NCBI GenBank assembly: GCA_019634975.1
Contig: JAHCAI010000001.1
Span: 186,001-250,000, forward strand
Length of the DNA: 64,000 nt
Direction of reading: 5' to 3'
From: Burkholderiales bacterium
Lineage (GTDB): Bacteria; Pseudomonadota; Gammaproteobacteria; Burkholderiales; SG8-41
The position numbers and the translations under genes are program-made. Under the pieces are notes generated by a model, which was not told where the DNA came from, searched no databases, and was given only the letters and a program-made list of their open reading frames with translations. Positions 1 to 7,185 of this stretch are shown piece after piece (positions within the stretch are counted from its first letter, which is position 1; each line of letters starts with the position of its first letter).

Positions 1-153
1 GACCTGCGCGCCCACCAGCCGCGCCACCGTGTCCGGCGCGCCGGGACCGAAACCGACGATCATGCGGATGGGGCGGTTGGGGTAATCGGCGGCCAGGGCA
101 GGGGCCGTCAACGTGAGAGCGGCAAGGCTTGCCGCGAGGGTGCGGATGAACAT
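1..153 (-). CDS. Bug-family (TTT) solute-binding protein, N-terminal fragment
   Basis: Only the first 51 codons lie in the window; the gene continues past the left edge. The start ATG is at 153. Translation gives a Sec signal peptide (MFIRTLAASLAAL..ALAA) followed by DYPNRPIRMIVGFGPG and then DTVARLVGAQ. This is the standard opening of Bug receptors: aromatic-P-x-[KR]-P-[IV]-[RK], a short hydrophobic strand, then a Pro/Gly turn. The family consists of periplasmic carboxylate-binding proteins for tripartite tricarboxylate transporters. The ligand cannot be told from this fragment. Confidence 0.85.
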   Translation of the reverse strand, partial: MFIRTLAASLAALTLTAPALAADYPNRPIRMIVGFGPGAPDTVARLVGAQV

Positions 154-224
154 CGGTTGCTCCGGTTTCAGTGATCCAGACGACCGCGGATTTTATCAGC
201 CGCGTTTCCCGGCCCCGTAGCCCT

Positions 225-314
225 GCAGCCCGGGTGACGCGAAGCGGAATCCGGGGCCGATGCCTCGTCACTCCAGTTCCCGTAGCCCGGGTGCAGCGAA
301 GCGAAATCCGGGGC
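225..314. repeat. Two tandem copies of a CCCGGGTG..AATCCGGGG repeat
   Basis: Copies at 225-256 and 282-314 share the pattern AGCCCGGGTG-n-CGAAGCG-[GA]AATCCGGGG. Related copies lie at 28403-28434 and, inverted, at 28462-28496. They sit only between genes and resemble REP-like units dispersed in proteobacterial genomes. Confidence 0.65.
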
Positions 315-351
315 AGGTGCTGGCTATTCGAAACTCATGGCGTTTATCGGG

Positions 352-390
352 AAATAAAAAAATACCAATAAAAACAAATACTTGTAAATA
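352..390 (+). repeat. AT-rich dispersed motif, copy 1
   Basis: Contains the exact 15-mer CAATAAAAACAAATA (366-380) followed by CTTGTAAATA. The same 15-mer occurs at three other intergenic sites in this window, with three diverged copies. The AT content contrasts sharply with the GC-rich surroundings. Confidence 0.7.
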
Positions 391-560
391 ACCGACTGAG
401 CACACTCCCACACCCCGAAGCTCCCACCGTAATCCCCAGCCTTCGCAAACCGGGAATCAACCCGGGCCCCCTGCTGTGATAAAAACAAACAAGACACGCT
501 CCAGCACTGCACAGCTGCCGGGCGCCGGCCATCTGAATCACCCGACAAGGAAAACAATAA

Positions 561-1475
561 ATGAAAGCCGTCTTCTTCATGCAAAACGGAGGCCCCGAAG
601 TCCTGCAATACGGCGAGCAGCCCGATCCCGTCGCCCGTGAGGGCCAGGTCGTCGTCGACATCCACGCCGCCAGCGTCAACGGCGCCGACTGGAAAGTCCG
701 CTCCGGCTACCACGGGCCGACGAAAAAATTCCCGCACATCCCGGGGCGGGATTTCTCCGGCGTGGTCAGCGCCGTCGGGCGCGGCGTGACCGATTTCAAG
801 GTGGGTGACGAAGTCTTCGGCGTGGCGGAGACCAGCGACGAAGGCTGTTATGCCGAGAAGGTTGCGATCAACGCCGCGATCGTCACCAAAAAGCCCGCAC
901 AGTTAAGCCACATCGAAGCGGCCGCAGTGGGGCTGGTCGGGCTCACGGCGATTGTCTCGATCGAAACTGCGCTCCAGGTCAAGGCCGGCCAGACCGTGCT
1001 GGTGCAGGGCGGGGCGGGCGGCGTCGCGAGCTTCGGCCTGCAGCTCGCCAAACACCTCGGCGCGCGGGTCATCACCACCTGCAGCGCGGGCAACGCCGAC
1101 TATGTTAGGAGCCTCGGCGCCGACCAGGTCATCGATTACAACAAGGAAGATTTCACCAAGGTGCTGAAGGACTGCGACGCCGTGTTCGACACCGTGGGCG
1201 GCGAAGTCGCGAAAATGGCCTTCAAGGTGCTCAAGCGCGGCGGCCGCGCCGCCTTCATCAACGGCCCGGCACCGACACCGCCCTACGAGGACATGGCCTC
1301 GCTCAAGCCCGACGCCTCGCGCAAGCGCGTGCATCTGGACCGCATCGTGTCACTGATCACCTCGGGCGCGGTGAAGCTGCCGCAGATCACGACCTATGCA
1401 CTGGCGGATGCGCAGGCGGCGCACCGGGTGAGTGAGGGCAGGCATTTGCGGGGGAAGTTGGTGTTTAAGGTGTAG
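561..1475 (+). CDS. NAD(P)-dependent MDR oxidoreductase (quinone reductase-like)
   Basis: The 304-residue product is a medium-chain dehydrogenase/reductase of the zinc-independent quinone oxidoreductase type. It has a GroES-like N-terminal half (GRDFSGVVSAVG near residues 74-85). The Rossmann motif is QGGAGGVASFG near 150-160, and the sequence ends at LRGKLVFKV, as family members do. There is no cysteine cluster for structural zinc and no catalytic Cys/His-Glu set. Such enzymes reduce quinones or enones with NADPH; the substrate is unknown. It reads as a single gene with native, GC-rich codon use, and its AT-rich 3' flank marks the edge of the defence island. Confidence 0.85.
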   Translation: MKAVFFMQNGGPEVLQYGEQPDPVAREGQVVVDIHAASVNGADWKVRSGYHGPTKKFPHIPGRDFSGVVSAVGRGVTDFKVGDEVFGVAETSDEGCYAEKVAINAAIVTKKPAQLSHIEAAAVGLVGLTAIVSIETALQVKAGQTVLVQGGAGGVASFGLQLAKHLGARVITTCSAGNADYVRSLGADQVIDYNKEDFTKVLKDCDAVFDTVGGEVAKMAFKVLKRGGRAAFINGPAPTPPYEDMASLKPDASRKRVHLDRIVSLITSGAVKLPQITTYALADAQAAHRVSEGRHLRGKLVFKV

Positions 1476-1512
1476 GATAAAAAAATAAATTAAATCATAT
1501 AGTTATGATAAT
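1474..1512 (+). repeat. AT-rich dispersed motif, diverged copy 2
   Basis: AT-rich sequence immediately after the MDR stop, ending TATAGTTATGATAAT. It aligns with the copy near 38851 (AAATAGTTATGATGAT) but has lost the exact core, so membership is less certain. Confidence 0.4.
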
Positions 1513-1563
1513 TATCGTGTCGCGGTTAGTGAGCGGGTGTCCTCAATCTGGCGCATAACCGCT

Positions 1564-1602
1564 CAAACCCTAACAAACCCTATATAATCTGGTCAAATCC
1601 TA
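1564..1602 (+). promoter_or_regulatory. MADS operon promoter with three phased CAAAYCCTA repeats
   Basis: A TATAAT box lies at 1583-1588, 38 bases before the mad1 ATG. Nine-base direct repeats occur at 1564-1572 (CAAACCCTA), 1574-1582 (CAAACCCTA) and 1594-1602 (CAAATCCTA). Their starts are 10 and 20 bases apart, so they fall on one face of the helix and flank the -10 box. No good -35 hexamer is visible, which suggests a regulated promoter. The first operon gene encodes a small HTH protein, so autoregulation is a reasonable inference. Confidence 0.5.
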
Positions 1603-1625
1603 GATTGAAGGTATTGTGACCCAAA

Positions 1626-1841
1626 ATGACTGACCGCTGGCTTTCGGTAGACGACATTGCAGAGTACCTAGGGGTGAGCAAAGACACCGTCTACACCTGG
1701 GTAACTTCCAAGGGCATGCCGGGACACAAGGTAGGGCGCTTTTGGAAGTTCAAGAAAGACGACGTTGATGATTGGGTCCGTGCTGGAGGGGCCGCATCTT
1801 CCACTGACGACCTAGACGAGACTGGAAACAAGAATGGCTAA
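1626..1841 (+). CDS. mad1: MADS protein MAD1: excisionase-type helix-turn-helix protein
   Basis: A 71-residue protein with the MerR/excisionase-type HTH fold of the HTH_17 family. WLSVDDIAEYLGVSKDTVYTWV spans the two helices, followed by GHKVGRFWKFKKDDVDDWV, the usual wing with a conserved arginine and tryptophan. The tail is acidic and polar. The frame upstream of the ATG is closed by a nearby stop, so 1626 is the only sensible start. The last eight bases overlap mad2. By position it should bind DNA at its own promoter, which carries three phased repeats, or act as a targeting subunit. Small HTH proteins open described MADS operons. Confidence 0.8.
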   Translation: MTDRWLSVDDIAEYLGVSKDTVYTWVTSKGMPGHKVGRFWKFKKDDVDDWVRAGGAASSTDDLDETGNKNG

Positions 1842-3879
1842 GCGAAAAAAAACAGAGTCGCAACCTCAAGCCGAAGAGCGAGATGTCGATGTAGACGTCA
1901 TCTCTGATGATGCGACTGCGATCGAGGATGGCAGCACCCTCGATTACATTACCGGTGGCGTAGTCAAAGACACTGAAAAAGAACGTGTGCGGCAGCGGAT
2001 TGCTCGTGCGCTTTTCCATGAGTACGGCATCTCGGTGGATGACATGGTGCCCGACTACAAGCTGCGAATTGATGGGCGGCTCAAAAAACTGGATCTCGTA
2101 ATTTTTGAGCCAGAGTCACCTAAAGAACCCGAAAATATTCGCCGCATCGTGATCTGCGAGAAAGAGCCCACCAGTGGCCGCAAGAGCGCTTACAAGATGC
2201 GCTCACCTGAGGAGGCGGAACGAGAGTTTGCGCTATTGAAATCTGCAATGGCGGAAGCAACGAATTGTAAGTACGGGCTTTGGACAAACGGGCTGGAGTT
2301 CTTTTTCTTCCAGAAAGAGGTTACCCGGTTCGACGTGAAATTTAAGTCCCTCGGGGACTGGCCGCAGGCCGATGAGTCGATTGGTACTCGCGACGTGGCT
2401 TCCAGTGCCAAGATGCGTCGGGCTGAGCCAGAAATGCTGCGTACAGCGTTTCGCCGTTGCCACAATTTTATTCATGGCAACGAGGGTATGTCGAAAGACG
2501 CTGCCTTCTGGCAGTTCCTTTACCTCATTTTCTGCAAGATGTATGACGAGCGTCAGCCGAGTGAGCGGCGTCGCTTTTGGGCGGGCCCAACAGAACAGTT
2601 TGAAGAAGCGGGGCGACGCGAAATCAAGAAGCGCGTGACGTCTCTCTTTGAGGACGTGAAGAAGCAATACAAGGCGATCTTCAAAGGGCGCGAGGAAATC
2701 ACGCTCTCCGATCGTGCGCTCTCGTTTATGGTTTCTGAGCTCGCGAAATACGACTTCGGTCGCACGGATGTTGATGCGAAAGGAGCTGCATACCAAGAGA
2801 TCGTAGGCACCAATCTACGTGGTGACCGCGGGCAATACTTCACGCCGAGGGGCGCAATTAAGTTAATGGTGCAAATGCTTGATCCCAAGCCCGACGAACG
2901 GGTGCTTGATCCAGCGTGCGGCACTGGCGGATTCCTCGTCGCGACAATCGCTCATATCCTGGCCAAGTACAAAGCTGAAATGCCATCCGGGGGTGAAGAG
3001 ACTGCTGATAGCCTTGTCGCGGGCAATTATGTACGCGAGTTCGTAGATACATACCTCTATGGCGCCGACTTCGATCCTGCTCTGGTTCGTGCGACGACCA
3101 TGAATCTGATGATGGCCGCCGGCTCAAAAGGCAATGTCTTTCACATCGACTCGCTGACTTATCCCGCCGGGCATCTTGATGGGCTTCCGGAGGCTAAGGA
3201 AAAAATCCCCCTGGGTTCAGTGGACGTGCTGATGACCAATCCGCCGTTTGGGTCTGACATACCGATTACTGACCCCGCAATCCTCGGAAAGTATGAACTT
3301 GCACGAAAACCGCCCAAGAAAGACGGCAGTGGTCAAACGGACGGCTATCAATCGGCTGTAGCGCCTGAAGTGCTTTTTATCCAACGCGGAATCGAGTGGC
3401 TGCGTCCTGGTGGGCGTATGGGTATTGTTCTTCCGGACGGCATTTTGGGCAATCCGGGTGACGAATACATACGACGCTGGATTCTGCGGCATTGCTGGGT
3501 GCTCGCAAGCGTGGATCTTCCTGTGGAGACTTTTATCGTCGAGGCCAACGTCAACATCCTCACAAGCCTGTTGTTCCTGAAAAAGAAAACCCGGGAAGAG
3601 ATCCAGGCAGAAGACCTCGGGCGGACTGTGGATTACCCCGTTTTCATGGCGGTGGCAGAGCAGGTCGGCTTCGATCGTCGCGGTGCACCGCTGTATAAGA
3701 GAACGCCAGATGGAGAGGAGATACTCGTGGATGACGTGGAGACGGAGCGTATTCGTATCGGCGGCAAGGTGGTAGTTCGGACACTGCATCGGAAAAAGAA
3801 AATTCTCGATGACGACTTGCCCAAAATCGCCGAGGCCTATGCCGAGTTTCGCCAGAGGAATCCGGAGCCCGGCGCATGA
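1834..3879 (+). CDS. mad2: MADS protein MAD2: N6-adenine DNA methyltransferase (HsdM-like)
   Basis: The 681-residue product has an acidic N-terminal tail, then a segment resembling the type I restriction R-subunit N-terminal fold (residues about 40-165; KLDLVIF near 85-91, VICEKEP near 106-112). An HsdM core follows: helical bundle, GDRGQYFTPR at 330-339, SAM motif DPACGTGGF at 359-367, and catalytic NPPFG at 469-473 (the D/N-PP-Y/F motif of adenine methylases). It should methylate adenine together with the HsdS-like MAD5. In MADS the methylase marks self DNA. The nuclease-like N-terminal segment reads E-K-E rather than E-x-K, so it may be inactive. The stop overlaps the mad3 start (ATGA). 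Confidence 0.88.
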   Translation: MAKRKKTESQPQAEERDVDVDVISDDATAIEDGSTLDYITGGVVKDTEKERVRQRIARALFHEYGISVDDMVPDYKLRIDGRLKKLDLVIFEPESPKEPENIRRIVICEKEPTSGRKSAYKMRSPEEAEREFALLKSAMAEATNCKYGLWTNGLEFFFFQKEVTRFDVKFKSLGDWPQADESIGTRDVASSAKMRRAEPEMLRTAFRRCHNFIHGNEGMSKDAAFWQFLYLIFCKMYDERQPSERRRFWAGPTEQFEEAGRREIKKRVTSLFEDVKKQYKAIFKGREEITLSDRALSFMVSELAKYDFGRTDVDAKGAAYQEIVGTNLRGDRGQYFTPRGAIKLMVQMLDPKPDERVLDPACGTGGFLVATIAHILAKYKAEMPSGGEETADSLVAGNYVREFVDTYLYGADFDPALVRATTMNLMMAAGSKGNVFHIDSLTYPAGHLDGLPEAKEKIPLGSVDVLMTNPPFGSDIPITDPAILGKYELARKPPKKDGSGQTDGYQSAVAPEVLFIQRGIEWLRPGGRMGIVLPDGILGNPGDEYIRRWILRHCWVLASVDLPVETFIVEANVNILTSLLFLKKKTREEIQAEDLGRTVDYPVFMAVAEQVGFDRRGAPLYKRTPDGEEILVDDVETERIRIGGKVVVRTLHRKKKILDDDLPKIAEAYAEFRQRNPEPGA

Positions 3880-5153
3880 TCACGCGGATCGAAGCAACCC
3901 GGTATCGCTGCCTGGAGCTATTGGAGGCCGATCTTCAGCCTTACGGTGTGCTTGTTGGAGCGAACGGATCCGGTAAGACCACGTTTCTCGATATCCCCGG
4001 ATTGCTCGCGGATTGCCTTCAGGTAAGAGAAATCGCGCAAGCTTTTACCGGGCGGCTGCACGATCGTCCTCCGCGAAGTGCCACGTTGAACGAACTGATT
4101 TTTGCCGGCCAGGGCACGGATTTTTTAATCACATTGGAGGTTGAGTTGCCTCAACATGTGATTAGTGCCTTGCTCCCTTCGCAAACAGAGCTGGCGCAGA
4201 ACTATGAAGACCGGTGGCTCCGTTTCCTCCGATACGAGATTCGATTCGAAATTTTCAATGACCGCGAGCTGGTGGTGGGTAATGAATACCTGTTCTTGTT
4301 TTCGCGGAGTAGCGAACCAGAGCGGGGATCTGCCCGCCTCTATGGTGAGACTGCGCGCAATCGAGATTGGCGCTTCATCATCGAACGGGAAAGAAAGGGT
4401 GACGTCACGTTTCGAGCGGAGGCTCGTCGCAGCAAAAAAGGCCGGCCTGCGCACATAGACAGCAAGGCCCTTGCGTTGACAAAAGTGCAGTTCGAAACAG
4501 CAGACGACCATCCGGCTGCCAGGTGGTTCTACGACTATCTAACCACCCAGTGTGTTTTCTATCGCCCCAACATTGATCTACTGCAGACCGCAAGTCCTCC
4601 GGGCTTGTCGGCTGAGCTGATGTTGAATGCAGCCAATCTCCCATGGCTGGTGCTAGAGCTTCAAAACCAAGTCGACAAATTCAATGCCTGGGTTGAGCAC
4701 GTTAAGACTGCATTGCCGCAGGTGACAGCGATACGTGCCAAGGAGCGTGAGGAGGATCATCATGCCTATCTGGCCGTCACCTATAACGGAGGCTATGAGG
4801 TTACCTCGTCGGGCCTCTCGGAAGGGACATTGCGGATACTGGCGATGACAATCCTGCCGTATCTCATGCGGCGTCCGGCGCTGATTATGACCGAGGAGCC
4901 CGAGAACGGTATTCATCCGAGGGCGATTGAGGCCGTCTTGCAGTCGCTTCAGTCGATTTACGGATCTCAGGTATTGATCAGTTCACATTCGCCCGTTGTG
5001 CTTGCGGCGAGCAAGCTTGGTCAGGTGCTTTGCGCACGCTTGGAAGCGAATGGGGCATCCAATATCGTGCGTGGACCTGATCATCCGCGTTTGTCAGAGT
5101 GGCATGGTCAACTCGACCTCGGCTCGCTGTTTGCGGCAGGTATCTTGGGATGA
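3876..5153 (+). CDS. mad3: MADS protein MAD3: AAA/ABC-type ATPase (OLD-like)
   Basis: A 425-residue SMC/ABC-like ATPase of the AAA_15/AAA_21 type. Walker A is GANGSGKTT at 28-36, close to the N-terminus. The signature-like SSGLSEGTLR lies near 312-320. Walker B plus catalytic acids are LIMTEEPENG at 336-345, and the switch is SSHSPVV near 369-375. This layout is shared by OLD-family and Gabija-type defence ATPases, which work with a Toprim nuclease. Here no Toprim domain is fused, but the next gene may supply one. Starts and stops overlap by four bases on both sides, implying tight translational coupling. Confidence 0.83.
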   Translation: MITRIEATRYRCLELLEADLQPYGVLVGANGSGKTTFLDIPGLLADCLQVREIAQAFTGRLHDRPPRSATLNELIFAGQGTDFLITLEVELPQHVISALLPSQTELAQNYEDRWLRFLRYEIRFEIFNDRELVVGNEYLFLFSRSSEPERGSARLYGETARNRDWRFIIERERKGDVTFRAEARRSKKGRPAHIDSKALALTKVQFETADDHPAARWFYDYLTTQCVFYRPNIDLLQTASPPGLSAELMLNAANLPWLVLELQNQVDKFNAWVEHVKTALPQVTAIRAKEREEDHHAYLAVTYNGGYEVTSSGLSEGTLRILAMTILPYLMRRPALIMTEEPENGIHPRAIEAVLQSLQSIYGSQVLISSHSPVVLAASKLGQVLCARLEANGASNIVRGPDHPRLSEWHGQLDLGSLFAAGILG

Positions 5154-5797
5154 GGGACTTGGTCGTGTTCGTCGCGGATCTGACAATGGAGAAGGCGATC
5201 GAGACTTTCCTGACACGCCCCGATTTTTATCGTTCGTACAATCTGCATGTCCGTCCGTTCGACTTTGACCCGCGCACAGATCTGATTCGCATACCCGGTA
5301 ATGATGCGGGCGTGTTTACCAAGGGACATGAGTGGGTGCGCGATTTCGGTCGCGGATATCGACACGCTGTCCTCGTGTTCGATCGTGAGTACGGCACTGA
5401 TGCCGACGCCACTACCCTTCGAGACGAGTTATGCGCTCGTGTATGCGCTACGGGATGGGATCATGACCGGTTCTGTGTGGTTGTTATCGATCCCGAGCTT
5501 GAGGCATGGATCTGGCAGCGTAATCAGAGAGTAGCTACGCCACTTAAATTTAACTCTGTTGCAGACATGGTGGCAGCAGTGCGAGCCGCCGGCCTCGAGT
5601 GGGGTGATGGAGAAGCTAAGCCCAGTCGGCCAAAGGAAGCCTTGCAAGCAGTGGTGCGCCAACGTGGCCTTGGCTGGTCGTCTGCTATTCATCGATCCAT
5701 CATCTCGGAGATTTCGCTCGTCGGTTGCCAGGATCCGGCGTTTGTCGAATTGCGGAGTGCGCTTCAGGGATGGTTTCCTCGGGAAGTAAATTCATGA
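5150..5797 (+). CDS. mad4: MADS protein MAD4: Toprim-like partner of the ATPase
   Basis: I take the ATG at 5150, which overlaps the mad3 stop as ATGA and gives 215 residues; an earlier in-frame start would lie deep inside mad3. The protein opens with LVVFVADLTMEKAIETFL, has HAVLVFDREYGTDAD in the first half and VVIDPELEAWIWQ in the middle. This pattern of an early acidic helix plus hydrophobic strands ending in Asp/Glu resembles Toprim-like DUF4276-type proteins paired with OLD/AAA ATPases. The Toprim call is inference from layout. Its position between the ATPase and the HsdS gene is the MAD4 position. Confidence 0.65.
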   Translation: MRDLVVFVADLTMEKAIETFLTRPDFYRSYNLHVRPFDFDPRTDLIRIPGNDAGVFTKGHEWVRDFGRGYRHAVLVFDREYGTDADATTLRDELCARVCATGWDHDRFCVVVIDPELEAWIWQRNQRVATPLKFNSVADMVAAVRAAGLEWGDGEAKPSRPKEALQAVVRQRGLGWSSAIHRSIISEISLVGCQDPAFVELRSALQGWFPREVNS

Positions 5798-7185
5798 GGG
5801 TAAAAACTGTTCCAATTTCGTGGGTTGATCGCTGGGGGGCACGACTAGATTGTGGGCCATTTCTCTCCGGTGCCATTGAGGCAAAGATCCGGCTCGAGCA
5901 GCTTAGACGCCGTGCCCTGCCGCTTAGAGAGCTGGTAGAAGAGCCTTATGGTATCTATAAAGGAAAGTTACTTAGGCGACTGTTTGTAAATGATTCGAAA
6001 TACGGCGTTCCGTTCTTAACGTCTTCTGGAATGTTGCGTGCAGACCTTTCCCATGCGCCGAAGTTAAGTCGCCGAATTGCAGCGGATGACGAAGGCTGTT
6101 TGGTAACTCAAGGAATGACCATGATTTCAGCCGCCGGAACGATCGGCAGGACAGTGTATGGGCGCTCAGATATGGAGGGAATGTTTGCCTCAAGTGACAT
6201 CATCAAAATTCGACCTAGAAAGGCGTCCATTCCCAGTGGCTATCTATTCGCATTCTTGTCGTCAAGGTTCGGGCTTGGTCTTGTGACCGCAGGGACTTAC
6301 GGATCAATCATTCAGCACCTAGATCCTGTGCACATATCAGATTTGCCCATCCCGAGGTTCGCAGAGTCAATCGAGCACGGCGTCCATGAATTGATTGAGC
6401 GAGCAGCAACGCTACGTAGTAGTGCTTCAGCCAAACTTGAGAAAGTTTCGGCAAGATTTGATGAAACTTTCGGTGCTGCTAATATGGAGCGAGCATCTCC
6501 ATTAGTTTCTATTGTCCCTTCCTCACAGATAGGGGCGAGAATGGATGCTCAATTTCATGATCCCATTGTTAAGAGTATACAAGGGCGAATTAAGGAGGGA
6601 AGGCACGTTACGATCGGCGATTGGTGCACGCGCGTCTATCTCCCTGGAATATTCAAACGAATACACATTGATAGTGGAGACCATGGGGCACCTTACTTCA
6701 CGGGGGCGTCTCTTTTCTGGCTCGAACCACTGCCTAAGGGCATCCTTTCTCGTCGAACAACGTTGTTTGACCAAGTCTTATTAAGACAGGGAACTGTGCT
6801 GGTTCAGGCGTTCGGGCAAGAGGGGGGCTTGACAGGAAGGCCGGTCTGGGTGGGGAAGCATTTAGACGGCGTGACGACAACACACATGCTTGTGCGACTT
6901 GAAACCACAAGCAAAGAGCGTTCAGCGTTCTTATTCGGATTTCTTCAATCGGAGGTTGCGTATAGGCAAATCTCGAGCCTTACATACGGAGGTTCTATTC
7001 CTCATTTCGATGAAAAGAACATGGCGCAAGTGATATTGCCGTTGTTTTCGGATAAAGAAATGACAGAGGTATCTACTAGCGTCATTCAGGCTGTGGAGGC
7101 CCGAGACCAAGCATTGGACTTAGAAAAGAAAGCTCGTGCAACTGTAGAAATGGCGATTGAAGAGGCTACAAATTGGCGAAAGTAA
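5794..7185 (+). CDS. mad5: MADS protein MAD5: type I specificity subunit (HsdS-like)
   Basis: The start at 5794 (ATGA overlap with mad4) gives 463 residues; the longer frame from 5725 runs into mad4. The protein has two target-recognition-like halves. The first ends GTYGSIIQHLDPVHISDLPIPRF and the second ends TYGGSIPHFDEKNMAQVILPLF, each followed by a helical, coiled-coil-prone stretch. That is the TRD-spacer-TRD-spacer layout of HsdS, which picks the DNA site for the methylase. No HsdR gene lies nearby, so this is not a plain type I restriction system. Codon use is unusually AT-rich compared with its neighbours, as expected for fast-exchanging specificity genes. Confidence 0.83.
   Translation: MRVKTVPISWVDRWGARLDCGPFLSGAIEAKIRLEQLRRRALPLRELVEEPYGIYKGKLLRRLFVNDSKYGVPFLTSSGMLRADLSHAPKLSRRIAADDEGCLVTQGMTMISAAGTIGRTVYGRSDMEGMFASSDIIKIRPRKASIPSGYLFAFLSSRFGLGLVTAGTYGSIIQHLDPVHISDLPIPRFAESIEHGVHELIERAATLRSSASAKLEKVSARFDETFGAANMERASPLVSIVPSSQIGARMDAQFHDPIVKSIQGRIKEGRHVTIGDWCTRVYLPGIFKRIHIDSGDHGAPYFTGASLFWLEPLPKGILSRRTTLFDQVLLRQGTVLVQAFGQEGGLTGRPVWVGKHLDGVTTTHMLVRLETTSKERSAFLFGFLQSEVAYRQISSLTYGGSIPHFDEKNMAQVILPLFSDKEMTEVSTSVIQAVEARDQALDLEKKARATVEMAIEEATNWRK

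Larger units (their letters stand above)
154..560. other. Intergenic region with repeats, no gene
   Basis: This 407-base spacer holds two degenerate copies of a GTAGCCCGGGTGCAGCGAAG-type repeat (about 225-256 and 282-314), then an AT-rich motif (about 352-390) and a partial AT-rich match near 478-495 (GATAAAAACAAACAA). The short reading frames crossing it are made of repeat sequence and have no convincing start or family. Confidence 0.6.

Noticed and set aside
1834..7185. Plain type I restriction-modification system (HsdM + HsdS)
   Set aside because: No HsdR gene is present, and the methylase and specificity genes are fused by overlaps into an eight-gene operon with kinase and HerA-like genes, which fits MADS better.
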